A stretch of 12,301 nucleotides of DNA from an uncultured Collinsella sp. (lineage in GTDB: Bacteria > Actinomycetota > Coriobacteriia > Coriobacteriales > Coriobacteriaceae). Made by a program: the position numbers and the translations under genes. The notes below the pieces were generated by a model that made no database searches, was not told the DNA's origin, and saw only the letters and a list, made by a program, of their open reading frames with translations. Positions 1 to 6,154 of this stretch are shown in pieces. Location of the stretch: contig CAUDCB010000049.1 of assembly GCA_958447915.1 (NCBI GenBank), positions 1 through 12,301 of the forward strand, in the 5' to 3' direction. How positions within the stretch are numbered: position 1 is the first letter of the stretch; every line of letters begins with the position of its first letter.

Positions 1-47
1 ATCAACACATCGAGCGCAAGCTTGCGCGCGGGAGACAACTTGCTCAT
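1..47 (-). CDS. rsmB: 16S rRNA (cytosine-5) methyltransferase RsmB, N-terminal fragment
   Basis: Only the first 15 codons lie in the window. They read M-S-K-L-S-P-A-R-K-L-A-L-D-V-L and then run off the left edge. The A-R-x-L-A-L-D-V-L pattern resembles the start of the NusB-like RNA-binding domain that opens RsmB (Sun), which methylates C967 of 16S rRNA. The ATG overlaps the fmt stop codon as ATGA, so translation is probably coupled to fmt. fmt followed by rsmB is a very common bacterial order, and this context carries most of the call. The fragment is too short for any catalytic residue to be seen; another NusB-domain protein would look the same here. Confidence 0.6.
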   Translation of the reverse strand, partial: MSKLSPARKLALDVL

Positions 48-964
48 GACAGTACACCCCACCTAAGTTCGGCACCCTGCAGGCCGGCAGCCCAGGCAGA
101 AGCAGCCATGGCACGCTTGCCGTCGGGCTTAACCTCAAGCAGTTCAACCGCGCCATCGGAAAGGCCCAGGTAAACACGCTTGCTCTTGACGGCAACAGCG
201 CCCTCGCCAAGCGACACATCGGCCGGCGCAGCATCGAGCACGCGAACCGTCTTGCCGGCAATCACGCAACGAGCAGGCGCGGTATCGGACGAAGCGAGCA
301 CATGACGCACGCAATCGAGCGCCGCCATCTGCGGATCAAGACGCATCTCCTGCTTGGAAATCTTTGCAGCATGCGTGACGCGCGACTCATCCTGCTCAGT
401 CCAAACAGCCGAGCCATCGGCAAGCGAGGGAAGCGTATCGGCAAGCAACTTACCGCCAAGCTCACCAAGCTCCATCGTGAGCGCCTCGGCATGTTTACCG
501 GCAACAGACGTAGACGCCTGGGCGCAATAAGCGCCGGTATCCACGCCATGCCCAATGCGCATAATGGAAACGCCGGCAACCTCGTCACCAGCAAGAATGG
601 CACGCTGAATGGGAGCAGCGCCACGCCAACGAGGCAGCAGCGAAGCATGAACATTCACAATACCAAGCGGCGCCATATGCAGCACCTCATCAGGCAAAAT
701 GCAGCCATAGGCAGCCACACAGAAAATATCAGCCTGCGCAGCCTGGAGCGCCTCAACAACCTCAGGCGTCATACGATTAGCCTCAACAACCGGCAACCCC
801 AGCTCAAGCGCCTTAGCCTTAACAGGAGACGGCTCCAGCTTCTTACCACGCCCACGAACAGCATCAGGACGAGTAACAACAAGCGCAATCTCATTCCCAG
901 CCTCAACAAGCGAGATCAGCGAAGGCACAGCAAAATCAGGCGTACCCATAAACACAATACGCAT
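44..964 (-). CDS. fmt: Methionyl-tRNA formyltransferase
   Basis: Transfers a formyl group from 10-formyl-tetrahydrofolate to the amino group of Met-tRNA(fMet), making the initiator tRNA in the cytoplasm. The protein is 306 aa, close to the usual 310-315. The N-terminal formyltransferase fold starts with MRIVFMGTPDFAVPSL. The folate and catalytic region has N104, H106 and D142 (in GVDTG), with the signature SLLPRWRGAAPI at 108-119. The remainder from about residue 205 fits the C-terminal OB-like tRNA-binding domain. The start is supported by AGGGGAG (974-980) nine bases upstream of the ATG. fmt is separated from def by 361 bp and overlaps rsmB by ATGA. The 5' half favours T-ending codons (GTT, GCT, CCT), unlike the C-ending style of gltX and metK. 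Confidence 0.96.
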   Translation of the reverse strand: MRIVFMGTPDFAVPSLISLVEAGNEIALVVTRPDAVRGRGKKLEPSPVKAKALELGLPVVEANRMTPEVVEALQAAQADIFCVAAYGCILPDEVLHMAPLGIVNVHASLLPRWRGAAPIQRAILAGDEVAGVSIMRIGHGVDTGAYCAQASTSVAGKHAEALTMELGELGGKLLADTLPSLADGSAVWTEQDESRVTHAAKISKQEMRLDPQMAALDCVRHVLASSDTAPARCVIAGKTVRVLDAAPADVSLGEGAVAVKSKRVYLGLSDGAVELLEVKPDGKRAMAASAWAAGLQGAELRWGVLS

Positions 965-1060
965 AAAGGACGTCTCCCCTCAACCAAAGCCGAGACGGCT
1001 ACAAAAAACAGCGGAAAGCCAAGTACCCAGCCCATCCGCAATAACAATTCAAGAAGAACG

Positions 1061-1091
1061 ATTATACCCAAAACCAAAGAAAGAGCCGCAA
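1061..1091 (-). promoter_or_regulatory. Probable fmt promoter
   Basis: On the minus strand a perfect TATAAT lies at 1066-1061. The best upstream hexamer is TTGCGG (1091-1086), with a long spacer of 19 bases. Transcription would start near 1053, leaving about 90 nt before the fmt ATG. The box follows a terminator-like hairpin, so fmt-rsmB may have their own start separate from priA-def. The -35 match is weak and overlaps that hairpin, so only the -10 is convincing. Confidence 0.45.
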
Positions 1092-1105
1092 TAAAAGCAG
1101 CTCTT
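1065..1105 (-). terminator. Possible terminator downstream of def
   Basis: On the minus strand AAGAGCTGC (1105-1097) pairs with GCGGCTCTT (1089-1081) as a 9-bp stem with one G-U pair and a 7-base loop. It is followed by the T-rich run TCTTTGGTTTT. The T-tract is interrupted by G, so efficiency is uncertain. It would separate priA-def from fmt-rsmB transcription. Confidence 0.45.
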
Positions 1106-1181
1106 CCAACAAAGCAATTATCAGAGAAGACGCCCCTCCCTGGCCCGACGGCACCCGGGCGAAAAGGAGCACGAAAACGCA

Positions 1182-1318
1182 GTCCCCTTCCGCCGCAGGG
1201 CTTAGGTTATTGCTCCACGCGCAGTTCCGCACGAGCCGAAGAGCACTTAATGTGCTCTTCGTGCGAGCAGGACTGTTTGAGCATGGAGCAAAACCTAAGC
1301 CCTGCGGCGGAAGGGGAC
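1182..1318. repeat. Structured palindromic element, copy 1
   Basis: A 27-nt arm (1182-1208) is perfectly complementary to 1292-1318. Inside it TTGCTCCA (1210-1217) pairs with TGGAGCAA (1284-1291). The conserved core 1223-1276 folds into CAGTTCC/GGACTG, then GCAC/GTGC, then a 9-bp stem GAAGAGCAC/GTGCTCTTC closing a TTAAT loop (1247-1251). Five-base bulges GAGCC (1233-1237) and GAGCA (1265-1269) sit on opposite sides. Copy 2 (7603-7723) shares 52 of 54 core bases, and the two differences form a compensatory pair. On the minus strand the element begins eight bases after the def stop codon. Whether it acts as RNA, as a transcription terminator or processing site, or as a mobile DNA hairpin cannot be decided from sequence. 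I do not recognise it as a named family. Confidence 0.85.
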
Positions 1319-1325
1319 GGACGAC

Positions 1326-1862
1326 TTACTCCGTCTCGCCCGGTCGAGCGCCGCGGGCCAGGGCGTCCTGGTACTCCTTGACGGCCTTGATCCTCTGCAT
1401 CGGCTTCAGTCGCTCGAACATGGTGTTGCCGTGCAGGTGATCGATCTCGTGCTGCAGGCACACGCAGAACAGGTCGCCCGAGGCCTCATAGCGAATCAGG
1501 TTGGCGTCCAGGTCATACGCCTCGACGACGACATGATCGGGACGCTCGATCTCGCAGCTAATGCCGGGGATGGACAGGCAGCCCTCGCTATACGGCACCA
1601 GATGGTCGCTCTGCTCAACAATGACAGGGTTGATGAGCACGTACGGGTCGTAGTCGTTCTTGTCGCTGTAGTCGCAGTCGATGGTGACGAGTTGGATGAG
1701 CTCACCGATCTGCGGGGCGGCCAGGCCGCATCCACCGTTCTCGAACATCATCTTCTTCATCTTCTCGGCAAGCGCCTCGATCGCCGGAGTGATCTCCTCG
1801 ATGACGGCGCACTCCTGGCGCAGACGAGGGTCGGGCGACAGTACGATTCCGTTGGCTTCCAT
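1326..1862 (-). CDS. def: Peptide deformylase
   Basis: Removes the N-formyl group from nascent proteins, undoing the modification whose precursor is made by Fmt. The 178-aa product has all three family motifs: GCGLAAPQ at 44-51 (motif 1), EGCLS at 93-97 with metal-ligand C95, and HEIDH at 138-142 with the two metal-binding histidines and catalytic glutamate. I chose the ATG at 1862 because AAAGG lies about six bases upstream. The in-frame ATG at 1868 would abut that site and add only M-A. The gene follows priA by 18 nt and probably shares its transcript. The long hairpin element lies just beyond its stop. Confidence 0.95.
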   Translation of the reverse strand: MEANGIVLSPDPRLRQECAVIEEITPAIEALAEKMKKMMFENGGCGLAAPQIGELIQLVTIDCDYSDKNDYDPYVLINPVIVEQSDHLVPYSEGCLSIPGISCEIERPDHVVVEAYDLDANLIRYEASGDLFCVCLQHEIDHLHGNTMFERLKPMQRIKAVKEYQDALARGARPGETE

Positions 1863-1880
1863 GGCCATCCTTTCGGGTTG

Positions 1881-4322
1881 TTACATCAAATCATAGGCGT
1901 CGACGTCAACGCTCACGCTCACGCCGCACACGGAGCCCACCTCTTTGAGGCAGGCGTCGATATCATCAGAGACATGGTACCCTACCGGCGACTTTACAAG
2001 CAGATGGAAGCGGTAACGGTCCTTGGCTCTCTCGATTACACACGAAGCCGGACCAAGCACCTGGGGCACGGCGCTCCCCGCCCGCAAAAAGTCGGGCGCG
2101 GCGGCATGCCAGCGACGCTTGAGGAGCTTCGCGATGCGGCCGATGTAGTCCCGCGCGTCATCCGCATTCGTCGACCACACCAAGATGTTGGCCAAGCGCA
2201 CGAACGGCGGATACAGGGCGTCGCGGCGCTGGTCCAGGTCGTAGTCGGTAAAAATCGAGCGGTCGTGTTCGGCGACGGCGCGAATGACCGGGTCCTCAGG
2301 CAGGTAGGTCTGGATGATAACCTCGCCGGGACGATCACCGCGGCCGGCGCGGCCCGCAACCTGCTCTAGCAGGTCGTAGGCGCGCTCCCCTGCGCGGAAG
2401 TCCGGCAGCTTGAGGGCGAAGTCGGCATTGACCACGCCCACGAGCGTGACCTCGGGAAAGTCGAGGCCCTTTGCGATCATTTGAGTGCCCAGCAACACCG
2501 CGCAATCGGCCGCATCGAACTGCTCGAGCAGCTTTTTGTGCGCGTCCTTGCCGCGCGTGGAATCGGCATCCATGCGAATGATGGCGACGTCGTCGGGCAG
2601 CATCTGGTGCAGCGCATCCTCGATCTGCTGCGTACCCAGGCCCATTTTAGCCAGGTAGCGGCTGCCGCACTTGGGACAGCGACTCGTGGGCGCCGGATAG
2701 GGTTGCACGCGCCAGGACGAACCGCAAGTGTGGCACTGCAGCGTATGGGTGCGCTCGTGATACGTGAGCGCGGTGGAACAGTGATTGCAGGTGGGGACGC
2801 AGCCGCACTCGCGGCACATCAGAAACGGCGCAAAGCCGCGACGGTTGTGCAGCAGCACGGCCTTCTCGCGGCGCTCGACTACGCGCTCCAGGCCTTCCAT
2901 CAGCGGTTTTGAGAACATGGAGCGGCTGCCGTGCGAAAACTCGCGGCGCAAGTCGGCAATGCGGACCGTGGGCAGCACGGCATTTCCCGGGCGCTCAGGC
3001 ATCTCGACGCGCGTCCAGGTGGCGCCGCCGTACGTGCCGCGGCGGCAGCGATCGAGGGCCTCCGCAGAAGGTGTGGCCGAGCCCAGCACGAGCGGGCAGC
3101 GATAGCGGCGCGCCATCTCGGCAGCCACCTCGCGCGCATGGTAGCGCGGGCTGGAGCCCTGCTTGTAGCTGGTCTCGTGCTCCTCGTCGATGATGATAAG
3201 ACCCAAGTCGCTGAGCGGGCAAAAGAGCGCCGAGCGGGCGCCCACGACCACACGCGCGGCACCGCTGGCGACCATATCCCACTGGTCCAGGCGCTCGCCA
3301 GCAGAAAGTCGCGAATGGAACACGGCAACCGTCTCGCCAAAGCGCGAACGGAAGCGGCCGACGGTCTGGGCCGTCAGCGAAATCTCGGGCACGAGCACGC
3401 ATGCCGAACGGCCGGCCGCCAGCACGCGCTCAATCGCCGAGAGGTAGACCTCGGTTTTGCCGGAACCGGTAACGCCATCGACAAGGACTACGTCGCCGTG
3501 GGCGTCAAGGCGGGCGCGCTCAATCTGCGCGAGGGCCTGCTGCTGGCCGTTGGTGAGTGCCACCGGGGCCTTCCCGCTCGCCGAGGACAGCGTGGTCTGC
3601 TCGCTGCAGCCACGCCACGCACGGCGTTCCTCCACCACCACGACGCCGCGTTTTTCGAGCGCCTTGATGGTCGCCGACATGCTGTTGTAGAGCAGGTTGA
3701 GATCGCGCGTCGTGACCGGTCCGCACTGGAGTGCCTCGATGAGCTGACGCTGACGGACCGCGGTCTTGGGCGGCGTGTAGTCGAAACCCTCGGGTGTGAG
3801 CATGACCCAGCGGTTTTGGATGGGTTTGACGGCGGGGCGCTCAACGGTCCACACGCCGTCATCGTCCTTGACCACGCGCGGGCTGCCGCCCGGAGGCAAG
3901 AACAGGCGCAGGCACTCGGAAAGCGTCGCGACGTACTCGCGGCTCATCCAACGTGCGATACGGGCGGCCTCGGCGGTAAAGAGCGGCTTGCTGAGGACAG
4001 CCTCGATAGACTTGATACGCGCGGGATCGAGAGCATCGTTACCTTGCAGATCGGCCAGCTCGGGCGCGATATCGACGATATAGCCTGCGGCGGCACGGTT
4101 GCCAAAATGAACTAGGACGGTGGAGCCGATCTGGGCATCGTTGGCAAGGGACTGCGGAATGCCGTAGGCAAATGGCTCGGAGAGAGCACGGGTGGGAATG
4201 TCCAGGACCACGCTTGCGAAGGCGACGACGGGCTCAGGCTGCGCCGGGGCGACAGCAGGGGCCGCGGACTTCGGAGCTTCCTCCGGTTCCGGCGAACCAA
4301 ACAGCGACAGTTGCTCGGCCAT
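1881..4322 (-). CDS. priA: Primosomal protein N' (PriA replication-restart helicase)
   Basis: A 3'-5' DNA helicase that recognises stalled forks and D-loops and reloads the replisome. The 813-aa product has the N-terminal DNA-binding region (about 35-145), Walker A GVTGSGKT (283-290) and DEEH Walker B (379-382). Eight zinc-binding cysteines follow in four CxxC pairs (503/506, 512/515, 530/533, 549/552), then the second helicase domain with GTQMIAKGLDFP (612-623) and QVAGRAGRG (654-662). The ATG at 4322 is chosen because GGGAGG lies ten bases upstream; the frame stays open to 4361. An acidic, Ala/Pro-rich tail of about 35 residues precedes the usual start of homology and contains QLSLF at 4-8, an exact match to the beta-clamp binding consensus. 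It is probably transcribed with def. I see no good promoter of its own in the 88 bp after gltX. Confidence 0.97.
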   Translation of the reverse strand: MAEQLSLFGSPEPEEAPKSAAPAVAPAQPEPVVAFASVVLDIPTRALSEPFAYGIPQSLANDAQIGSTVLVHFGNRAAAGYIVDIAPELADLQGNDALDPARIKSIEAVLSKPLFTAEAARIARWMSREYVATLSECLRLFLPPGGSPRVVKDDDGVWTVERPAVKPIQNRWVMLTPEGFDYTPPKTAVRQRQLIEALQCGPVTTRDLNLLYNSMSATIKALEKRGVVVVEERRAWRGCSEQTTLSSASGKAPVALTNGQQQALAQIERARLDAHGDVVLVDGVTGSGKTEVYLSAIERVLAAGRSACVLVPEISLTAQTVGRFRSRFGETVAVFHSRLSAGERLDQWDMVASGAARVVVGARSALFCPLSDLGLIIIDEEHETSYKQGSSPRYHAREVAAEMARRYRCPLVLGSATPSAEALDRCRRGTYGGATWTRVEMPERPGNAVLPTVRIADLRREFSHGSRSMFSKPLMEGLERVVERREKAVLLHNRRGFAPFLMCRECGCVPTCNHCSTALTYHERTHTLQCHTCGSSWRVQPYPAPTSRCPKCGSRYLAKMGLGTQQIEDALHQMLPDDVAIIRMDADSTRGKDAHKKLLEQFDAADCAVLLGTQMIAKGLDFPEVTLVGVVNADFALKLPDFRAGERAYDLLEQVAGRAGRGDRPGEVIIQTYLPEDPVIRAVAEHDRSIFTDYDLDQRRDALYPPFVRLANILVWSTNADDARDYIGRIAKLLKRRWHAAAPDFLRAGSAVPQVLGPASCVIERAKDRYRFHLLVKSPVGYHVSDDIDACLKEVGSVCGVSVSVDVDAYDLM

Positions 4323-4350
4323 GGTCTCTGTACCTCCCATCCCATACGTC

Positions 4351-4387
4351 TTTAGAAACAAGAGCCCCGCTCGGATGAACGGGGCTC
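4351..4387 (-). terminator. Intrinsic terminator downstream of gltX
   Basis: On the minus strand GAGCCCCG (4387-4380) pairs perfectly with CGGGGCTC (4369-4362) around a 10-base loop, followed by TTGTTTCT. It lies 23 bp after the gltX stop and about 29 bp before the priA start. It therefore either ends gltX transcription or works as a partial attenuator for read-through into priA, since no clear priA promoter fits in the remaining space. Confidence 0.75.
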
Positions 4388-4410
4388 GGATACATGCGTT
4401 TACGCAGCTG

Positions 4411-5886
4411 CTACAGCGCCATCGTGCGGGCGCGGTCGATGCGCGCCAGGCAGTCGTCGCGGCCGACGAGCGCCATGGTCTCGCCCAGCGGAGGGCTCAC
4501 CATGTTGCCGCAGACGGCGACGCGCACGGCCTGGAAGACAACGCGCTTCTTGAGGTCCATCTGCTCGGGCAGCGGCTCAAGCGCGGCGTCGATGTTGGCA
4601 GCTGTCCACTCGGTAACACCCTCGAGCGCGGCCTTGGCGGCGTCCAGGATGGCACCCATGCCTTCCTTGGCCAGGCCCTTGTTGACGGATTTCTCGTCAT
4701 ACTCGAGCGTCTCGGCCGTGGCAAAGATGGGAGCGGCGACGGTAACGGCGTCGGCCGGCATCTTGGTGCGCGGCTTGACGATGGCAGCGAGTGCGTCGAT
4801 CCAGTCCTCGCCGTACTCGACGTTACCCTCGATGAGGCCTGCCTCGTGCAGTTCGGGGACCATGATCTCGTCGGCAAACTGGGCATCGGACATGCCGTTG
4901 ATGTACTCGGCATTGACCCAGTCGAGCTTCTTGGGGTCGAAGGTCGCCGGGTTCTTGGAGATGCGGTCGAGCGAGAACTTACTGGCCAGGACATCGCGCG
5001 GGATGATCGTGGTCTCGCCGTCGAGCGACCAGCCGAGCAGCGCCAGATAGTTGACGAAGGCGTCGGACAGGTAACCGGCGTCGCGGTACTCCTCCACCGA
5101 AGTGGCGCCGTGGCGCTTGGAGAGCTTCTTACCGTCGGCGCCCAGAATCATGGAGATGTGGGCGAACGTGGGCACGGGCGCGCCGAGGGCCTCGTAGACC
5201 ATGACCTGGCGCGGGGTGTTGGAAAGGTGATCGTCGCCGCGAATGACGTGGGTGATCTTCATCATGGCGTCGTCGACGACGGTTGCGAAGTTGTACGTGG
5301 GCGTGCCGTCGGAGCGGAAGATGACAAAGTCGTCGAGCTCCTTGGCGTCGAAGGTCACCTCGCCGTGGACGGCGTCGTGGATACGGACGTCGCCGCGGTC
5401 CTCGGGCACCTTGATGCGCAGGACGTAGGGCTCGCCGGCCTCGATGCGGCGGCGTGCCTCCTCGGGATCAAGATCGCGGCAGCGGCGCTGATAGCCCTGG
5501 AAGGGGTCCTTGCGCTCCTGGGCGGCCTTACGATCGGCGTCGAGCTGCTCCTTGGTGCAGAAGCAGGGATAGGCCTTGCCCTCGTCCCAGAGCTTCTGGG
5601 CGGCCTGCTTGTACAGGTCCAGACGCTCGGTCTGTGCGTAGGGGCCATAGTCGCCGCCCACCTCGGGGCCCTCGTCCCAGTCAAGACCCAGCCAACGCAT
5701 GGCGCGCAGAATGATCTGCGTGTTCTCGTCGGTGGAACGGGTGGGGTCGGTGTCGTCGATGCGCAGGATGAACGTGCCGCCGTTTGCGCGAGCGAAAGCC
5801 CAGTTATAGATAGCGGTGCGGGCGCCGCCGATGTGCAGCTTGCCCGTCGGTGAGGGTGCAAAGCGGACGCGAACGTCTGATGCCAT
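4411..5886 (-). CDS. gltX: Glutamyl-tRNA synthetase
   Basis: Charges tRNA(Glu) with glutamate in the cytoplasm; in bacteria lacking a glutaminyl-tRNA synthetase it may also mischarge tRNA(Gln) for later amidation. The 491-aa product is a class I synthetase. The N-terminus has FAPSPTGKLHIGGAR with the HIGH-type motif at 18-21, and the KMSKS-type motif KLSKR sits at 254-258. Cysteines 108, 110 and 136 match the zinc-binding insertion, but the fourth ligand position holds Asp (C-R-D) rather than His, so zinc binding is uncertain. The C-terminal helical anticodon-binding region runs from about 320. The start MASDVRVRF is supported by GAGGAG six bases upstream. The frame continues open to 6003, but that extension crosses a repeat and lacks a ribosome binding site. 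The gene is divergent from metK and followed by a terminator. Confidence 0.96.
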   Translation of the reverse strand: MASDVRVRFAPSPTGKLHIGGARTAIYNWAFARANGGTFILRIDDTDPTRSTDENTQIILRAMRWLGLDWDEGPEVGGDYGPYAQTERLDLYKQAAQKLWDEGKAYPCFCTKEQLDADRKAAQERKDPFQGYQRRCRDLDPEEARRRIEAGEPYVLRIKVPEDRGDVRIHDAVHGEVTFDAKELDDFVIFRSDGTPTYNFATVVDDAMMKITHVIRGDDHLSNTPRQVMVYEALGAPVPTFAHISMILGADGKKLSKRHGATSVEEYRDAGYLSDAFVNYLALLGWSLDGETTIIPRDVLASKFSLDRISKNPATFDPKKLDWVNAEYINGMSDAQFADEIMVPELHEAGLIEGNVEYGEDWIDALAAIVKPRTKMPADAVTVAAPIFATAETLEYDEKSVNKGLAKEGMGAILDAAKAALEGVTEWTAANIDAALEPLPEQMDLKKRVVFQAVRVAVCGNMVSPPLGETMALVGRDDCLARIDRARTMAL

Positions 5887-5926
5887 GGAAATCTCCTCGA
5901 TTGCAGGATGGATGTCTAACCGCATC

Positions 5927-5932
5927 AGTATA
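5927..5932 (-). promoter_or_regulatory. Possible gltX -10 box
   Basis: TATACT on the minus strand lies about 40 bases upstream of the gltX ATG, a normal distance for a short leader. The hexamer at the expected -35 distance (GTGCGG) matches poorly, so this is a candidate only. Confidence 0.35.
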
Positions 5933-5970
5933 AAGCAACAATGCAACCTCCGCACAAAGGGCACCGACCC

Positions 5971-6043
5971 ACTCATTGGGGACAGACTTAAATGACCACC
6001 CAATGAGCACCCGACTGGTCATTTAAATCTGTCCCCAATGAGT
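5971..6043. repeat. REP-like palindrome between gltX and metK
   Basis: A 28-nt arm at 5971-5998 (ACTCATTGGGGACAGA, then CTTAAATGACCA) is complementary to 6016-6043 with a single mismatch (C5987 against A6027, which would be G-U in minus-strand RNA). The loop is 17 bases (5999-6015) and contains a further partial CCAATGAG. Past the arms GGTGC (6044-6048) echoes GCACC (5961-5965). The GGGGACAG/CTGTCCCC hallmark resembles repeats I associate with IS200-like or REP-associated tyrosine transposases; that link is recalled knowledge, and no transposase is present here. The element separates the divergent gltX and metK start regions. Confidence 0.8.
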
Positions 6044-6079
6044 AGGTGCGGAAAGGGTGTGAATATTCGATTAACGCGA

Positions 6080-6085
6080 TATGAT
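6080..6085 (+). promoter_or_regulatory. Possible metK -10 box
   Basis: TATGAT matches the -10 consensus at five of six positions and lies about 70 bases before the metK ATG. No convincing -35 is seen (TGTGAA at 6058-6063, 16-base spacer). The leader shows a weak CGGCG/CGCCG hairpin (6106-6110 with 6124-6128) but nothing I recognise as a SAM riboswitch. Confidence 0.35.
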
Positions 6086-6154
6086 GTCCCCTTGCATATA
6101 GAGCTCGGCGGAATGGTAACGGTCGCCGGGACACGTATTTTGAAAGGGGCTATC

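Larger units (their letters stand above)
965..1325. other. Intergenic region between def and fmt (361 bp)
   Basis: No credible gene lies here. Reading in the direction of transcription (right to left) it holds a long structured hairpin element beginning a few bases after the def stop (1182-1318), a short GC-rich spacer, a terminator-like hairpin (1081-1105), a TATAAT box (1061-1066) and an approximately 90-nt presumed fmt leader. The leader contains two mutually exclusive short hairpins near the fmt ribosome binding site. Open frames crossing the region in either direction have no ribosome binding site or recognisable domain. Confidence 0.7.

Noticed and set aside
1182..1318. Hairpin element as an integron attC site or a retron msr/msd
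   Set aside because: I see no paired core sites of attC type and no cassette array. No reverse transcriptase or integrase gene lies in the window.
1207..1320. Cysteine-containing peptide conserved between the two hairpin copies (H-L-M-C-S-x-C-E-Q-D-C on the plus strand; Q-S-C-S-H-x-E-H-I-K-C-S on the minus strand)
   Set aside because: With 52 of 54 bases identical, any frame looks conserved. The frames have no consistent start or ribosome binding site, and the changes follow base pairing rather than codons.
302..1381. Plus-strand open frame across fmt and the def-fmt gap
   Set aside because: It is antisense to fmt, with a composition rich in Arg, Asn and Thr, and it crosses the palindromic element.
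4192..5853. Long plus-strand open frame opposite gltX and the start of priA (553 codons)
   Set aside because: It is antisense to a fully recognisable gltX, has low-complexity Gly/Val/Leu/Asp-rich composition and no domain; it is a by-product of GC-rich codon use.
5887..6003. N-terminal extension of GltX to an upstream ATG at 6003
   Set aside because: It would run through the REP-like repeat and lacks a ribosome binding site. MASDVRVRF has GAGGAG at proper distance and matches the family start.
6044..6154. SAM riboswitch upstream of metK
   Set aside because: Only about 110 bases with one weak hairpin; no arrangement of helices I can match to a known SAM-binding RNA class.
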